A DNA stretch of 64,000 nt, taken from Liolophura sinensis (lineage: Eukaryota; Mollusca; Polyplacophora; Chitonida; Chitonidae). The notes under the pieces are model-generated. The model made no database searches and was not told the origin of the DNA. It saw nothing but the letters and a program-made list of their open reading frames with translations. The stretch is taken from the NCBI RefSeq assembly GCF_032854445.1, contig NC_088300.1, positions 17,267,191 through 17,331,190 of the forward strand. The letters run 5' to 3'. Made by a program: the position numbers and the translations under genes. Positions 11,716 to 24,135 of this stretch are shown in pieces (position 1 is the first letter of the stretch; each line of letters begins with the position of its first letter).

Positions 11716-12274
11716 CTGTGGAATAGAAAAAACACGGAAACCCTGTAGTTTAAGGTATTGCAATTATAACGAAGGACAAAAGCCAGCTTTTCTAGATTCC
11801 AGTTAAAAGCTTTTTAATTAAACATCCTTGTCTCTGGTTTGACATGTTGATGGATAGCTGTTTTGTTGCGGAGTCTCAGCCGTGATTTTTGAGGAATGTG
11901 ATTTTTGAGGAATGTTGCTTGGTGGACTCACTCGATAGTCTACACGACTCTGACACGGAGCACGTCACTTGGACTTGCATGTATTTATTTTCATTATTTT
12001 GGTTGTTTCATTATCATTATTTGTTTGATTTATGTTTAAAGCCATACTTAAGAATTTTTCACTGACGTGATTACGGTCATAATTCTGGATGTTACAAGCG
12101 ATGGGTGTATTGTGCAGACAAAAAGCTGTGGAATCTGGATTTTCGGAAGAAGAGAGTGAAATGGTGGAAGGCATTGCAGCTTTGATGCTTTGTAAGAGAC
12201 ACTGTTTGCAATGATTACTGTATCAGTTGTTTATCACTCAAGGTAGCATTAAGATACTGACAAAATAACACTGT
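11716..12274. other. Upstream of gene A
   Basis: Should contain the intron to, and perhaps the exon of, the gene A 5'UTR; I cannot place the transcription start. A degenerate repeat with TTCACTGACGTGATTACGGT lies near 12055 and resembles sequence around 22.7 kb. Confidence 0.35.
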
Positions 12275-12440
12275 GATGTTGAGTTGGCTTCCTCTCCGGA
12301 AAGGTCTGTTAGCAACCAGCAGTTGGTGTGGTTTTCGCCGGGGCTCGGTCCGGTTTCTTTCCGCAATTAATGCTAATCGTATAAGTGAAAAATCTTGAGT
12401 TTGGCGTAAAACACCGATCAAATAAATAAATAAATAAATT
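12275..12440 (+). mobile_element. SINE family 1, degenerate tail copy
   Basis: GGCTTCCTCTCCGG, then CTTGAGTTTGGCGTAAAACA and an AATAAATAAATAAATAAA tail. Confidence 0.75.
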
Positions 12441-12684
12441 GAATGAGAGTAGTTACATGGAAAGAAACACTTTCACAAAATGAAAAACACGAAATGTACG
12501 TTGCAAAAAATACCTACGCAGCATAACATCTTCGCGTTAAATGTAACAGTTAAAATACTGCTGTTTCGTATAAGACCACCCCTATATAACAGTTAGCATA
12601 CTGTCTGACTACAAACAGACTTGGCACATTGTGTAACTTTTTAGCAATTAAAACATTGATAGACACTACAGATTAAATTGAATG

Positions 12685-12740
12685 GTTATGGCTTAACGCC
12701 ACATCAGCAATATTCCAGCCATACCGTGGCTAACTGTGGA
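12685..12740 (+). mobile_element. Third SINE-like fragment
   Basis: GGCTTAACGCCACATCAGCA followed by ATATTCCAGCCATACCGTGG. The pattern resembles a tail I recall from abalone-type SINEs; identification is tentative. Confidence 0.4.
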
Positions 12741-13094
12741 TCAGATAAATGGGAGTAAAAAGTAACATCGATTACTATGGAACCCTTAAACTTGTACTGT
12801 TACATGATTATCCTGTAACAGTAAAACTATTGCTTATGTACGAACAGTAATTCAAATGACCGATGGAAAAACGGGATAAGAAATAGCCTTTTGACAAAGT
12901 CACGTCAAAACATGCTACCCTGAGGATTAGATGCGTAAGACGGGAACTTATGGGTAGCAGATGTAGGGTTATTTTAGAACTGATATTATGCGATGTTGAT
13001 ACCGATCGAACACAAACACTTATAATAATAGTTATCAAATAATTCACCGTTAGATATTTCGCAAATTTTTACTTGAGAAAAAAGGGGCATGCTT

Positions 13095-13326
13095 CCCTGA
13101 AAATATTTATTTATTTGATAGGTGTTTTACGCCGCACTCAAGAATTTTTCACTTATACGACGGCGGCAAGCATTATTGTTGGAGGAAACCGGTCAGAGGC
13201 CGGGGGAAACCAATGACCTTCACACGTACGGCCGGAGTGGAAGCCAGCATGAGGTGGACTTGAACTCACAGCGACTACATTGAAGAGAGGCTCCTGGGTC
13301 ATTACGCTGTGCTAGTGCGCTAACAC
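13095..13326 (-). mobile_element. SINE family 1, near-complete reverse copy
   Basis: TTTATTTGATAGGTGTTTTA through the core, GAACTCACAGCGAC (B box) and CATTACGCTGTGCTAGTGCG (head). The first bases of the tRNA head and any target duplication are not clear. Confidence 0.85.
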
Positions 13327-14769
13327 TCTAAAGATATACCATTCACTCTCTCGAAAGAGGAACTCCAACTTTTCTCACTTGAAGAAAAGATTTTTGCATC
13401 GAAGAAGACAAATAATGAACTGTGGACATATCATCCACTACAGGGTATCCAGCTCGTGGCCCTAGATGGGTAACAACTTTGTCATCGAGGAAAATATAAA
13501 GCTTTCCGAAAGACCAATCCAATTCACGGAGACTTGTCTGGAGCATTAGAAAACTTATCCAAGAATAAAAGTCTCTATCCAGGGACCATAGATGATTGTC
13601 AGCTCAGCTAAGGGTTTATGACAGCGATGATGGGATAAGTACACTGACCATCTTTTGAATGCCTTTAGATATGTAACAGACATAAAGTCATTCTTAAGCA
13701 ACAGCAGATTCGACGCAGATATTTTTACAAAAGTTCAAATGTTATTGATCAAAACAATCCGTAACATCTGGTGACAGCTTTATCCTGACTTAATGATTTG
13801 TTACATTTTCAAGTTATATCTCCAAAGGTCCGATAAATAAACAACAGAATCAGATTTTAAGTTTAAAAGTGTCTTTGTGAAATTGACCCCTTGCTGTTAC
13901 TTAATGCCGCTTTATCGTCATTATTACTGGCTATTACTATGAGCTTAAGATTGCAATGGAAATCATATCATTATAAACCAGACAAGCCTCTACATGCTAT
14001 TTAGTCAGAACACAAAGCGTGGAGAATGGAGATCCAAAAACGAGCCGATGACGGCAAAGGACTAACCTGCTGATCAACCGGTGTAGCAACCGATGTATGT
14101 TCCTTTCGTGTAGAGGTAGCAATGACTACCTGGAGCCAGATCCTCCTCTATTTATCTCTTCTAAAGATGAAAGCTTTTCTGCATTTTTTTTTTATTTTTT
14201 TCTCATTCCTTCATTTGTCCTTAATGTTCGTCCTGTTAAAAATTTCGACTAAGGTAGACATGACTTTGTTTTTCTGGGTAGTCACGTGATTCGGCAAAAC
14301 AAACCGTTTCTCCATTTGTCACAATGTTCTCATTCACAGTACGAGTTACTTAACCCATATATCTCCATCTGCGGAATCTCAGCCTCACAAATATCGTGAC
14401 CAAGCAGATTAATTAACTCCTATCATGTTTTTTTACACCGGCTATTTAAAGAGCACGAGGTCCGCTGGAGCACTTGTTCACAGAAATGTCCACATCGGCA
14501 TGCTGACCGACCAACCGGACAAGTCCAGTTACCACATGCGTTATAATACAGACTATTGTCACGGTCAGGACAGACACCGTCAAAGTAATTTATATGTAAA
14601 TGCTGTCAAAAATCTAATAATATATATTCGGTTTTAGGGAAAAGGCTGGATCCAGGAAATATACTGTGAGCAAATATTACAAGTGCTTTTTACTTACGGT
14701 AATGCTTGATATTTCTCTCTGCGCGTGCACATCAGGACAGCATGTTCTCCTAACTTGCTATATGGGTAT
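13327..14769. other. Intergenic, nothing recognised
   Basis: No supported gene; only short chance frames. Confidence 0.45.
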
Positions 14770-15215
14770 TGCCGGCTTACATATATACATCTATATACAT
14801 TATACATCTCAGTGGTATACTATCTCTCTATCTCCGATATTTTGATATTGGCCTGTATACATCTGAGTAAGATACATCTGGCACTGGTATGATGTTTACG
14901 TATTGCCCCTAAACATCTGAGTGTGGCTTTTTTCAGTGTGATGTCCAGATATTGTTATCTATATGCATCTGACCACCTCTACATCTGATGCTTAGATACT
15001 GCCCCTATACATCTGAGAACCTGTGTATATGATGTTTAGATACTCCCGTGTATATCTGAGCACCTCTGTATATGTTGCTTAGATCCTGCCCTTGTGCATT
15101 TAACCACTTCTTTGCTTAGATATCGGCCATTTACACCTGGCACCTCCGTATATTTCCCCTATACATCTCACTGGTTTTTCAGTGAGATGTTTAGATATTG
15201 TCATCTATATGGCTA
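14770..15215 (+). repeat. Degenerate ~50-70 bp tandem repeat
   Basis: Irregular recurrence of CTATACATCTGAG, GATGTTTAGATA and TTGCCCCTA-like segments. Old, heavily diverged array. Confidence 0.6.
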
Positions 15216-15284
15216 ACATCTATATGGTTAACAATAAGTATGTTTCATGAAATCTGCCCAAGGGCCCTGAGGAGTGAATGAGTG

Positions 15285-15620
15285 AGTGAGTGCTTGGGGT
15301 TTAACGCCGTACTCAACAATTTTTCAGTCATATGACGACGAAGGAATCTTTAGGGTGCATGTACGTGTAATGTGCCTCCTTGTTGCAGGACGGATTTCCA
15401 CCCCTCTTTTATTTAGTGCTGCTTCACTGAGACGACTTACCGAAGGCAAGTAAGCCGCCCCGCCCGAGCTATTATACTGATACGGGTCAACCAGTCGTTG
15501 CACTCACTCCTTCATGCTGAACGCCAAGCGAGAAAGTTACAACTTCCTCTTTTAAAGTCTTAGGTGTGACTCGATCAAGGATTGATCCTGGATCTACCGG
15601 TCCCGAAATTATATCCAAGA
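15285..15620 (-). mobile_element. SINE family 2, reverse copy
   Basis: GGGGTTTAACGCCGTACTCA, ACAATTTTTCAGTCATATGA and CGAAGGAATCTTTAGGGTGC match the reverse of the family 2 tail and body. The head region (GATCAAGGATTGATCCTGGA) is diverged. Confidence 0.75.
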
Positions 15621-16557
15621 TGTGAGATTTGGATTAACTTTATGCTCTACCCACTTGAACAGGTCTGTCTGTTACTCGGTCAAATAGACCAGATTGTGTC
15701 CAGTTCCGCATAAACTGCGCTATTGGATGTGCATTGATCGTGTTGAACATGATCTCGACGTTGAATAAATGAACAGTTTCAATCAAAACGTAATTGAGAT
15801 ACATATTTTGATCAACGATGATAAGTTTCAAACTATCATGGTAGTATCTGGATACTGATTTCATTCATTAGCCTAGAACATTCCTCGCGCTTTTCCATCA
15901 TCGTTCAAAACAGTTTACAGCTTCTCTTCGCATGAATTCGTTCTAATTCCTTATTTTTTATACCGTCTTACTTTTTTGGTGGTTTGTGTTGAACGTTACC
16001 TTGGAAATTGGTGTTGCGTTCATTGACCTGAACGTCCATTTTTGTTGACAGGTAGTATAAGAATGTCTTTTTTGACGCCTAGATCATAATCGTATAATTA
16101 TTCACGCAGATTTCAATGGTGTGTCTAATCTGAGCTTTTAAGCAGGGGAACAGAGGTGAATATGACGCACTGGCGTTTTACATAACGTCAGCGTTCTGTT
16201 CTGATCCAAAGGTCTCCATCACGTTTTGGTAAGCATAAAGGTAATCAATGGGAAAACAAAAACATTCATTAAGAGGTTCTGTTTTGTGCATATGATTTAT
16301 GTTCGTATAAATTAGGAGGAGAGCAAGAATATGCTGGGAGACAAAGGCTAGGCTATGTGTTTGTTGTTAATGATGGTGTTAGGGCGCTTAGTACTTGTCC
16401 AGTGGTTTAGTAATATGCATGATAAAGCACTTGTTGACACAGAAGATCTTTATCAAGGTATAGCTGGATCACTAATTTCACTGAAATAGACTAATTGTTT
16501 ACCAGTAGTGATGTCATCGCATTAGAACATATAGCTGACTTTATACCTCATTTATCT
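15621..16557. other. Intergenic, nothing recognised
   Basis: AT-rich, no supported gene. Confidence 0.45.
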
Positions 16558-16692
16558 GTCAGCAACCTGCGGATGGTCGTGGGTTTCCCCTGGGCTCTGG
16601 CCGGTTTCCTCCCACCATAATGCTGGCCGCCGTGGTATAAGTGAAATATTCTTGAGTACGGCGTAAAACACCAATCAAGTAAAGAAATAAAT
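16558..16692 (+). mobile_element. SINE family 1, tail half
   Basis: CAGCAACCTGCGGATGGTCG through TTCTTGAGTACGGCGTAAAA and the A-rich end. Low divergence, truncated 5'. Confidence 0.85.
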
Positions 16693-17884
16693 TATAGCCC
16701 ATTGTCGGCAGATAAATGTGCTAATGAAAACGTCGCAGAATGTTTGATAATTGATGATGAGACAGGCCGCAAGTAGATCAGAAGATGCCTTTCTCATGTG
16801 CGAGTATATTTTAAAGTATATAATGGACCTTGGAGCATTAGGGGAAATTTGTTATCCGTGCAAATGTTCTCTTTCATTCTGGGCTTAGAAAAATCATATG
16901 AATATCGAGATGTCGAAGATGAATACATACTTACATGTAATTGGCGTTGTTGTTGTGTTAATGAGACCACATCTACCGCTCTTGTCTCCAGTTCAGTAAT
17001 GGCGGCTAACTTATACAGTGCAGAAATCACCACATGTGTATCTTCAACAAAACAGCATTCCTAGTATACAACTTTTCATAGCATAACCGTAACCAAGAAT
17101 AAGCAAATCGAGATTGTTCCTTTATGCAAGTCTAAACTAGTATTATCACAGTGCATGACTGGCATCCCGTGACAAAGCATCATCACCTTCCAAAGTTATA
17201 ATGGATTCATTTAAATTTACTTATTAATCGCAGTCTGAAACAGATATGACAAAATTAGCATGTCCATTTGCTTATCGGAAAAATTAAATTTGCAACGATA
17301 TTGAACGGAAATTGACGACGATTATAACAGCAATTTATGAGTGACCTAATATAAATCAAGATTTATCAAGTAATTTTTTTCTTCAAATACATAACATGTA
17401 ATATATATATATATATATAATTACGCTATTCATAAAACTGAAAAAGCTGCACATAAGCACAGACTGCATACATTGATTTAACCAAGGGATTTGTAGGGAA
17501 GGCTTCTGTACATACAACATACGTGCTATTTATTCATGAAGAAAACGCTACTCGCCCAGGTGTTGATGATCGGACAATTAACGTATGCTAACGATGACTG
17601 ATATTACACACACGCTACTTTCAGAGTCACGCATTTCCATATTGACACATGGCAATGGTCAGGTACGCGAGCAGTCACGCAGTGACGTATGACTAATTAA
17701 GGCTTAACGCCCACGCTTATTTATACGCCAGATTGAACTCAGATCGTCATGTGGAACCGAAACCGTGTATGCCCAGTCTTTTCTTGCACATCTTGTGCTC
17801 ATCATATATACCTGGGGCAGGTCATTTTCCATAATAAAAACATAAGTAAAACCATCTTTTGATACTGTCTCTTACACGAGCTTC
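16693..17884. other. Intergenic with a (TA)n run
   Basis: A TA dinucleotide repeat at about 17400-17419; nothing else recognised. Confidence 0.45.
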
Positions 17885-18005
17885 ATATTAGCTTTTACGC
17901 CTACTCAAGAATATTTCACTTATGCGACGGCGGTCAGCATTATGGTGGGAGGAAAGCGGGTAGAACCCGGTGGAAACCCACGACCATAAGCAGGCTGTTG
18001 ACAGA
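17885..18005 (-). mobile_element. SINE family 1, fragment (reverse)
   Basis: ACTCAAGAATATTTCACTTA through CAGCATTATGGTGGGAGG and the glycine-poor core. Flanked at 18045-18105 by a short TATGTACACT repeat. Confidence 0.8.
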
Positions 18006-18840
18006 CCTTGGAAATAGTACATGGTTCGTTACCGTCCGGATGGACACTCCAGTATGTACACTTCAGTATGTACACTCTAGTTTATACACTCCAGTTGTAT
18101 CCTGAGACAAGGTACTGACATGGATACCTGCAGTGTTTTGGCCTTTCACAGAACAAATTTATTGCCGCATACGTGCAGAATGAAGGAACCTTTTTTTATG
18201 TCCGAATTACTGAAGAAAATAACTGTGTAGGGATCACGTGCTATGTTTACTTTTTTACGGTGCAGCCATAGATACAATGGGTATTACGGTCTCTTTATTT
18301 CGATATAAATGATTTACATATTGTTAAACTTGCTGATGCTGAGTCTAAAGGTACGTTTGCGCCATAATTTAATTTATATTGGGACAAATTACCAAACCCC
18401 TTGGAGAATCTGTTCCCGCCAAGTTTAAATTCGTTTGTATTGCTGCATGCCTTGGTGAATACAATGAAATACAGGGAAATGAAATGTAATACGGATCCCA
18501 GGGATCTCATCCGTATCGTATGGAACGGTATGGAATTTTGCAGAACCCTTGAATACAGTATATATCCCAGTCGTATCTTGGAAAATAATCAGAATCCCAG
18601 CTGTACCAGTGGATACAGAATATATTCCTGTCCTCTACATGCTGGTTTAAAACTGTTCAAACATATTTTCAACGCATGGCCAATTAAAACATCCGAACCA
18701 AACAAAAACAATGATTAAAACTGAAATAAAGATGAAATCGAAAAATCTGCTTTCACTATATGACTTTAATTATTAAAACTGATTTACAAACGAATGCAAT
18801 GTCTTATCTACAAGTGTTATTATACATAAACTAAAATGCT

Positions 18841-18980
18841 TCTACATCAACAAAAGTGTTTCTACATCAACAAAAGTGTTTCTACATCAACAGAAGTGTT
18901 TCTACATCAACAAAAGTGTTTCTACATCAACAGAAGTGTTTCTACATCAACAAAAGTGTTATTGCATGAACAAAAGTGAT
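18841..18980 (+). repeat. 20-bp tandem repeat, 6 clean units plus 1 decayed
   Basis: Unit TCTACATCAACAAAAGTGTT, with a single A/G variant site (CAGAAG) in two units. Confidence 0.95.
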
Positions 18981-19324
18981 TCTTCAGATAACATATATAT
19001 ATTTTTTGCATCAAACATTTGATCCACTTAAAAAACGAAAGAACGGGATGCGATGGATGTTATTTAACGGTGTTTAACCTCCACGAAACAAACAACTTTC
19101 TAGAATAGAAAAGTTTCAGTACTGTTTTCCTCAAACCATACTGCGGATGAAAACAATTGATTACCATTGACAGTAAATGAATAAAGTGTTGACGTACAGA
19201 TGTACTGTACCAATGCACTCTCAAATAAAGGGCTTATGAGCATGTATATGAGTTGTCACTTCCATGCCGAAACTTGAAACTTAAACAAATGCAGTATTTC
19301 GTGAGATTGTTGTGTTCGTGTGAA

Positions 19325-19690
19325 CGCGGCCTAAAGAGTAACATTTAAAAATTAACACTTAACAGTGCTGTAAGAGTAACATTTAAAAATTAACACTAAA
19401 CAGTGCCGTAAGGATAAGCATATGAGCACTAACACTTAACAGTGCTGTAAAGAGTAAAGCCTAAACATTAACACTTAATAGTGCTATGAAGAATAATACC
19501 TCAATACTAACACTCAGCAAAGCTGTAAAGATTAACACCTGAACACTAACACTTAACTGTGCTGTAAAGAATAATGCCTGAACACTAACACTTAACTGTG
19601 CTGTAAAGAATAATGCCTGAACACTAACACTTAACTGTGCTGTAAAGAGTAACACCGGAGCACTAAACCCTCAACAGTACTATGAAGAGT
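19325..19690 (+). repeat. ~37-40 bp tandem repeat, about 9 units
   Basis: Recurring TAACACTTAACAGTGCTGTA then AAGARTAAYRCCTGAACAC. A minus-strand 64-codon repetitive frame arises from it and is not a gene. Confidence 0.85.
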
Positions 19691-21205
19691 ACTATCTGGA
19701 CATTAACACCTGAACAACACAGCTGTCAGGATCTTATTATTTCGACATTAAGTCGTCCTCAGAAGATTATGTCATATTATAAACTAAAAAGTAATCCAAT
19801 AACCGTTGTACAAACTGCGTACATGTCCTTAATTAACGAAAGTATATTTCAAACCACAGGCCGGTCCTCTTTTAAAAACCAATTTCTGGTTTTAAAAAAT
19901 GTACTATATTTATAAATCAATATATACTTTTTGACGAAACTTCTACATTTAGAAGAATTTGTCTAACTAGTCTGACTCTGACTAGCTATGAAGGCATCTG
20001 ACTAGTCGCTCGTTCGCTCGATTGAAACAGAAAACGGCTTCCTTTGAACGTGGTGTAAATAGGCTTTAAATTTCGATACTTGTAATATATACTTGTGACT
20101 ATACGCAGCACCTAATTTATATACGAATTTATGTAGCTTATAAATCTCAGCTCGGACTAGGAACAAATATCCGGGACAAAGGTATAAGAACATTCAAGCA
20201 AACTGGTATACTATTACTGTATTACTGAAGATCTTCTCAGGTCAGTTTTATCTCGGCTTGGGTTCATACATGCAAATGGTCTAAGAAACGTCCTAACAAA
20301 AGGCACATTGCAATTCTATAAATCATTCTGAATAAAACCCTAATTACAGGCTTGCCATTCCTGAATATAATTCTATATATAAAAGGTAATACGACATGAA
20401 ACACCCATTTCTTCTGTGATTTCTCACAGGTAAAACATTTGTAGCTTGCTATATTTATTCTCATCAGTGACCTTTAGTCTTACCTATTAATTTCCTCTAG
20501 GAATAGTAAAATATTCGGAAACAACGACAAGTCATAATTCACGAACTAAGTGCAAATACTTAGATACTTTTTGGAAATTCAAGTTCGCAAATTGCATCTC
20601 ATGTAATTGTTAAAAATGTTAATCACATTATTATCACAGTTTAATATATTCATCTGCAGACGGCTCTCAACATTGGAGTCATGTGAAAGCAAAAATTCAC
20701 AAAAACTTCCTTTGAACACAGGAAATTAGTGACAGCTATCAATTAATGAGCATTTTGAAACTTTCCTGCCAGCTTTCATTGAGTCATTAGAGCATGCATC
20801 TGGTCAGAAATATAATTTCAAACTGATAAAATGAAAATTAAACTCATCTATATCGACCTAAGCGTATGTTATTTTGACTCTGAGTTATGCTTATTACTTG
20901 ATACGTAAACATATTTACTGTGACTCAGTAGAGGTAAGTAAAATACTAATTACCATGAAAAGACAATGAGAAGGTAATAAGGTGTTGCAGAACAGTTCTG
21001 AAAACCAAAGGAGAGCACATGATTGGCAAACATAGGTTGGTAAAACATAATTGTACTTCTTCTTCTGCCTAAGGCTTCTCCTAATCAAGTCCAGTGAATT
21101 TCTGGCCAGACAAGGTGAACAGTTCTGAATTAACAGTGTTGGAGTCATTGGTTGATACATGCATTCTGTCTGTCTGTGGGATGGTGGGGATGGGTGCTGG
21201 TGGTA
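19691..21205. other. Intergenic; 3' flank of gene C
   Basis: AT-rich. The nearest clear minus-strand AATAAA I see is at about 20459-20454, some 750 nt past the gene C stop. No other gene supported. Confidence 0.4.
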
Positions 21206-24135
21206 TTAGACCACTGGTCTTGGGTCCTCGCAGCAACATGTGTAGCCCGTAACCCTGGTCGCGCATTCCCTTGTTGTTTGGGGGTTAATGTACATGAAAG
21301 CCGCACTCTCACAGTCACGTTTTGGGTAGCAGTGGCATGCCATTGGTTCTCGTGACGCCGGACCTTGGCCGGAAGGGGGCGCCATTTCCAGCGCCGAATC
21401 CATCGGTCCGCGCATGGCAATGGGCTGATTACAGTTGCCTGGTAACACGTTGTTAAGGAGAACACATTCTCAGGTATAAACAAGGGCAGTATCTGCCTAA
21501 TTATACAGGACTATTGGCTGTCGTGATCAGATGACTGATGGTTTTTGATTTAACATTTTTAAAATTTATCCGTTAGAAAGCTGACTGAAATTTTAGAAAA
21601 TATACCCGTTCTCTTCCAATAATGAACGTTTGCTGTAGTCTTTCATATTAAAATAAAATGAAAATCAATGACCAGTACTAAGGTGGGTGATAACTGATCT
21701 GTTGGACTATAACTTTACATTATCTTCGGTGGTTTGGTATTTGTTTTGTCTCTAATACACTTATCCTTATTCCCAATGCCATGTTACTGTTTACAGGTGA
21801 CCATTTCTTTATTTACAGTCGATTATTTCGACGTCCTCTGTGTGGCATGGTCTTTTATAATTTACTATTGCCACCGTTCGTGTTATCAGCTGACGTTAAC
21901 TTCAAATTGTGGCTTATTAAGTTTACATCCACAATAAAGATCACATTTCGATGTCAAGACGGTTTAAGGTGTAAGGCATCTAACTAAGAGGTGATAGGTT
22001 GCGTGACATTTATTAGGCTTCGGTTTGATACCGAGTTGATACTTGTTTTCAAGCAGACAACGCACAGGAGTCACCATGCAACTGAGCTTTCATTCACTGC
22101 TAATATAGCTTGCAGAAGGCCTGGCACATAATTTTGTCTGATCTAACGGGTAGATCTAAGGGCAAGGTGGTATGTGGATGTTATGATCACACGAAATATC
22201 ATCGTATATCGGGCGTAAGAGTATCGATTCTATACTATGGCTGCTACATGAATGGTGACTGATAACGAGCACATATGTCAGTCGTTATTTATTACTTTTT
22301 TATTTGATTGCCACACTCAAGAATTTCTCACTTTTAAGGTGCCGGTCATTTTTGTGGATGTAGGAAGCCTGAGTGGCCGGAATAAACCACCGACTTTTGA
22401 CACGTTACTGACCAACTTTCCTACTTGTGACACTGATATGCGCACCACATTTGTGAAGGAGTAATGAGTGGCCTCGGCAAACCTACATATTGTCACCGCC
22501 TATTGCCGTATATTATAAAGTCCCACAAGCAGTGAGAATATTAACGATTAGAAAAAAATCCTGTTTTAATTCCCTTTACGTCGTGTACTTTAACAAATTT
22601 GAAGACTTGCTACATAGAAGAAACGCAGTTAAAATGAAAACATAGTTTACTCCCAAAATACGACGGAAAACTGCAGTGATAACTGGAGTGACATAAGGAA
22701 TATAGTCATAATTCTGGATTTTATACCAAGCTTATAGAAAGGATACGTTCGTAATATGACGACAAGAGCATCAAGTGGGCAAGCCTTTGGCGATCAGCTA
22801 TGCTAGGTGTTATAGGCTGGACTGGCCTGGGTGTCGTCATCACTGGGCCTGTATTTGAAGGAGTTACTGTTTGAGTGGGTGCAAATCTCGATCCGCTCAA
22901 AGAAGAGTTCTGCCCAGCTGTAGGCGTGGGTCCGCTCTGTCCAGTCCCTGAGGGAACTGTACCGAAATTAGCAAGGAGGCGCTGACGATAAAACCAGGGC
23001 ATGTTTTCTAGTTGATTCTCAAAGGGAAACATCCACATTTGTTGTCCGGGTGACATACCTAGTCCCGGCCATGACCATGGTTGTACAGGATAAACCTGGT
23101 TATTTCTGCTTTGTTCTGGTACTAACGGCAGTAAAGGTTGTTGCGTCCGTTGTCGTGTCGACTGCGTTGTCGGCTTTCGTGTCGTTAGTCGCACTGGTAA
23201 CTGTGTCATCTGTTGTGCTGGTGGTTGTGTTGGTTGTATTTCTTGTGTTGCTTGCGTGATTCCAAATGCCTTTGGTTGCAAAACACTTTCTCTGTTCATA
23301 AGCCGGTTTCTGATAGCCTGCAGAAACGCTTGCTGACTCGGCGCTTGAGTTGGCACGTTTCGGCTCAGAACTGGCGGAGATTGTGTTGAAGGAGGCCTAG
23401 AAATCGCATCCCAAATATTAAATCTACCTGCTATTCGACGCATATTTTGTCTCATTATTTGTTGTCGATTCCACTCAACCGTTCGAGGGTCCGCCTGTCC
23501 CATATTTGACAACACTTGCTGCTCAGTGGAAGCAGGTGTCACGGGTAAAGGGTTAGCTTGTGTCGCCTTGGGAACCAATGGATTTCGAACAGAATCTGGC
23601 GAAGATTGCCTAGGTAGAGCATTCGGCTGAGCTTGCACTGGTTGACTGGCGACATTGTCAGGAACTGAACCAGATTGCTGTACGGTGGAAGGCGGTTTAG
23701 ATTGCGGGACATTCGAAACGCTCTCCTTATTTCTTAGGTCGAATGACACTGGAGCCCCTTGGCCGATTGGTGGAAATTGAGAGGCTCTCCGTGGCAACCA
23801 GATGTTGCCGGAACTTTCCTGTTTATTAAACCACTGGTTATTTCCCGAGTTTCCGGAGTTTCCGAGCTGCTGACTCAAAGGATTCCCTCCCTGGAAGGTT
23901 GTACTAGCATTAACGCCCGCATTCTGGGTATTTTCTGTCGGTGCATTGTTCCCATTAGAGTTAGCGGAATTTTCCTGTCCGGATGGTTGTAAAACCCAGG
24001 GATTTGTGCGTATGGTGATTCTCAGCAACTGGGAGTTTTTCCCTGAAGAATCCACGGGTGGGTTTCCTTGACCATTCACACATAGCGCCCCTAGAGATAT
24101 GACACTAACCAGGTAAACCATCAGGCCCAGGCGCC
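21206..24135 (-). CDS. Cysteine-tail secreted protein gene C (two coding exons, U12-type intron)
   Basis: Family not recognised. Exon 1 opens at 24135 after acceptor CTTGCAG. ATG is at 24121 and coding runs to 22747. Exon 2 codes 21438-21206. The joined frame is 535 residues. It starts with a signal peptide (VYLVSVISLGALCVNG). A very long Gln/Asn/Pro/Ser/Thr-rich disordered region follows, containing one aromatic patch (PWSWPGLG ... MWMFPF ... PWFYRQR). Exon 1 ends Ser-Tyr-Tyr-Glu. After the intron come Asn-Cys-Asn-Gln, a Met/Pro-rich stretch, and residues 493-528 with C-x-C-x5-C-x15-C-x8-CCC. The phase-1 intron has donor GTATCCTTT, the exact U12 consensus, and branch TCCTTAAC 13 nt before the acceptor. 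Closest relative is gene B: same cysteine spacing, shared DCESAA, and a shared 16-bp donor junction. Secreted; role unknown. The 458-codon uninterrupted frame makes chance unlikely. Confidence 0.82.
21439..22746 (-). other. U12-type intron of gene C
   Basis: 1308 nt, phase 1. Donor GTATCCTTT at 22746-22738. Branch site TCCTTAAC at 21459-21452, 13 nt before the exon; acceptor TTACCAG. A degenerate MESC-like repeat fragment lies inside at about 22290-22460. Confidence 0.85.

Noticed and set aside
23050-23259. Val/Leu-rich plus-strand frame resembling a membrane segment
   Set aside because: Antisense of the Gln/Thr/Pro-rich exon of gene C; codon complement effect.
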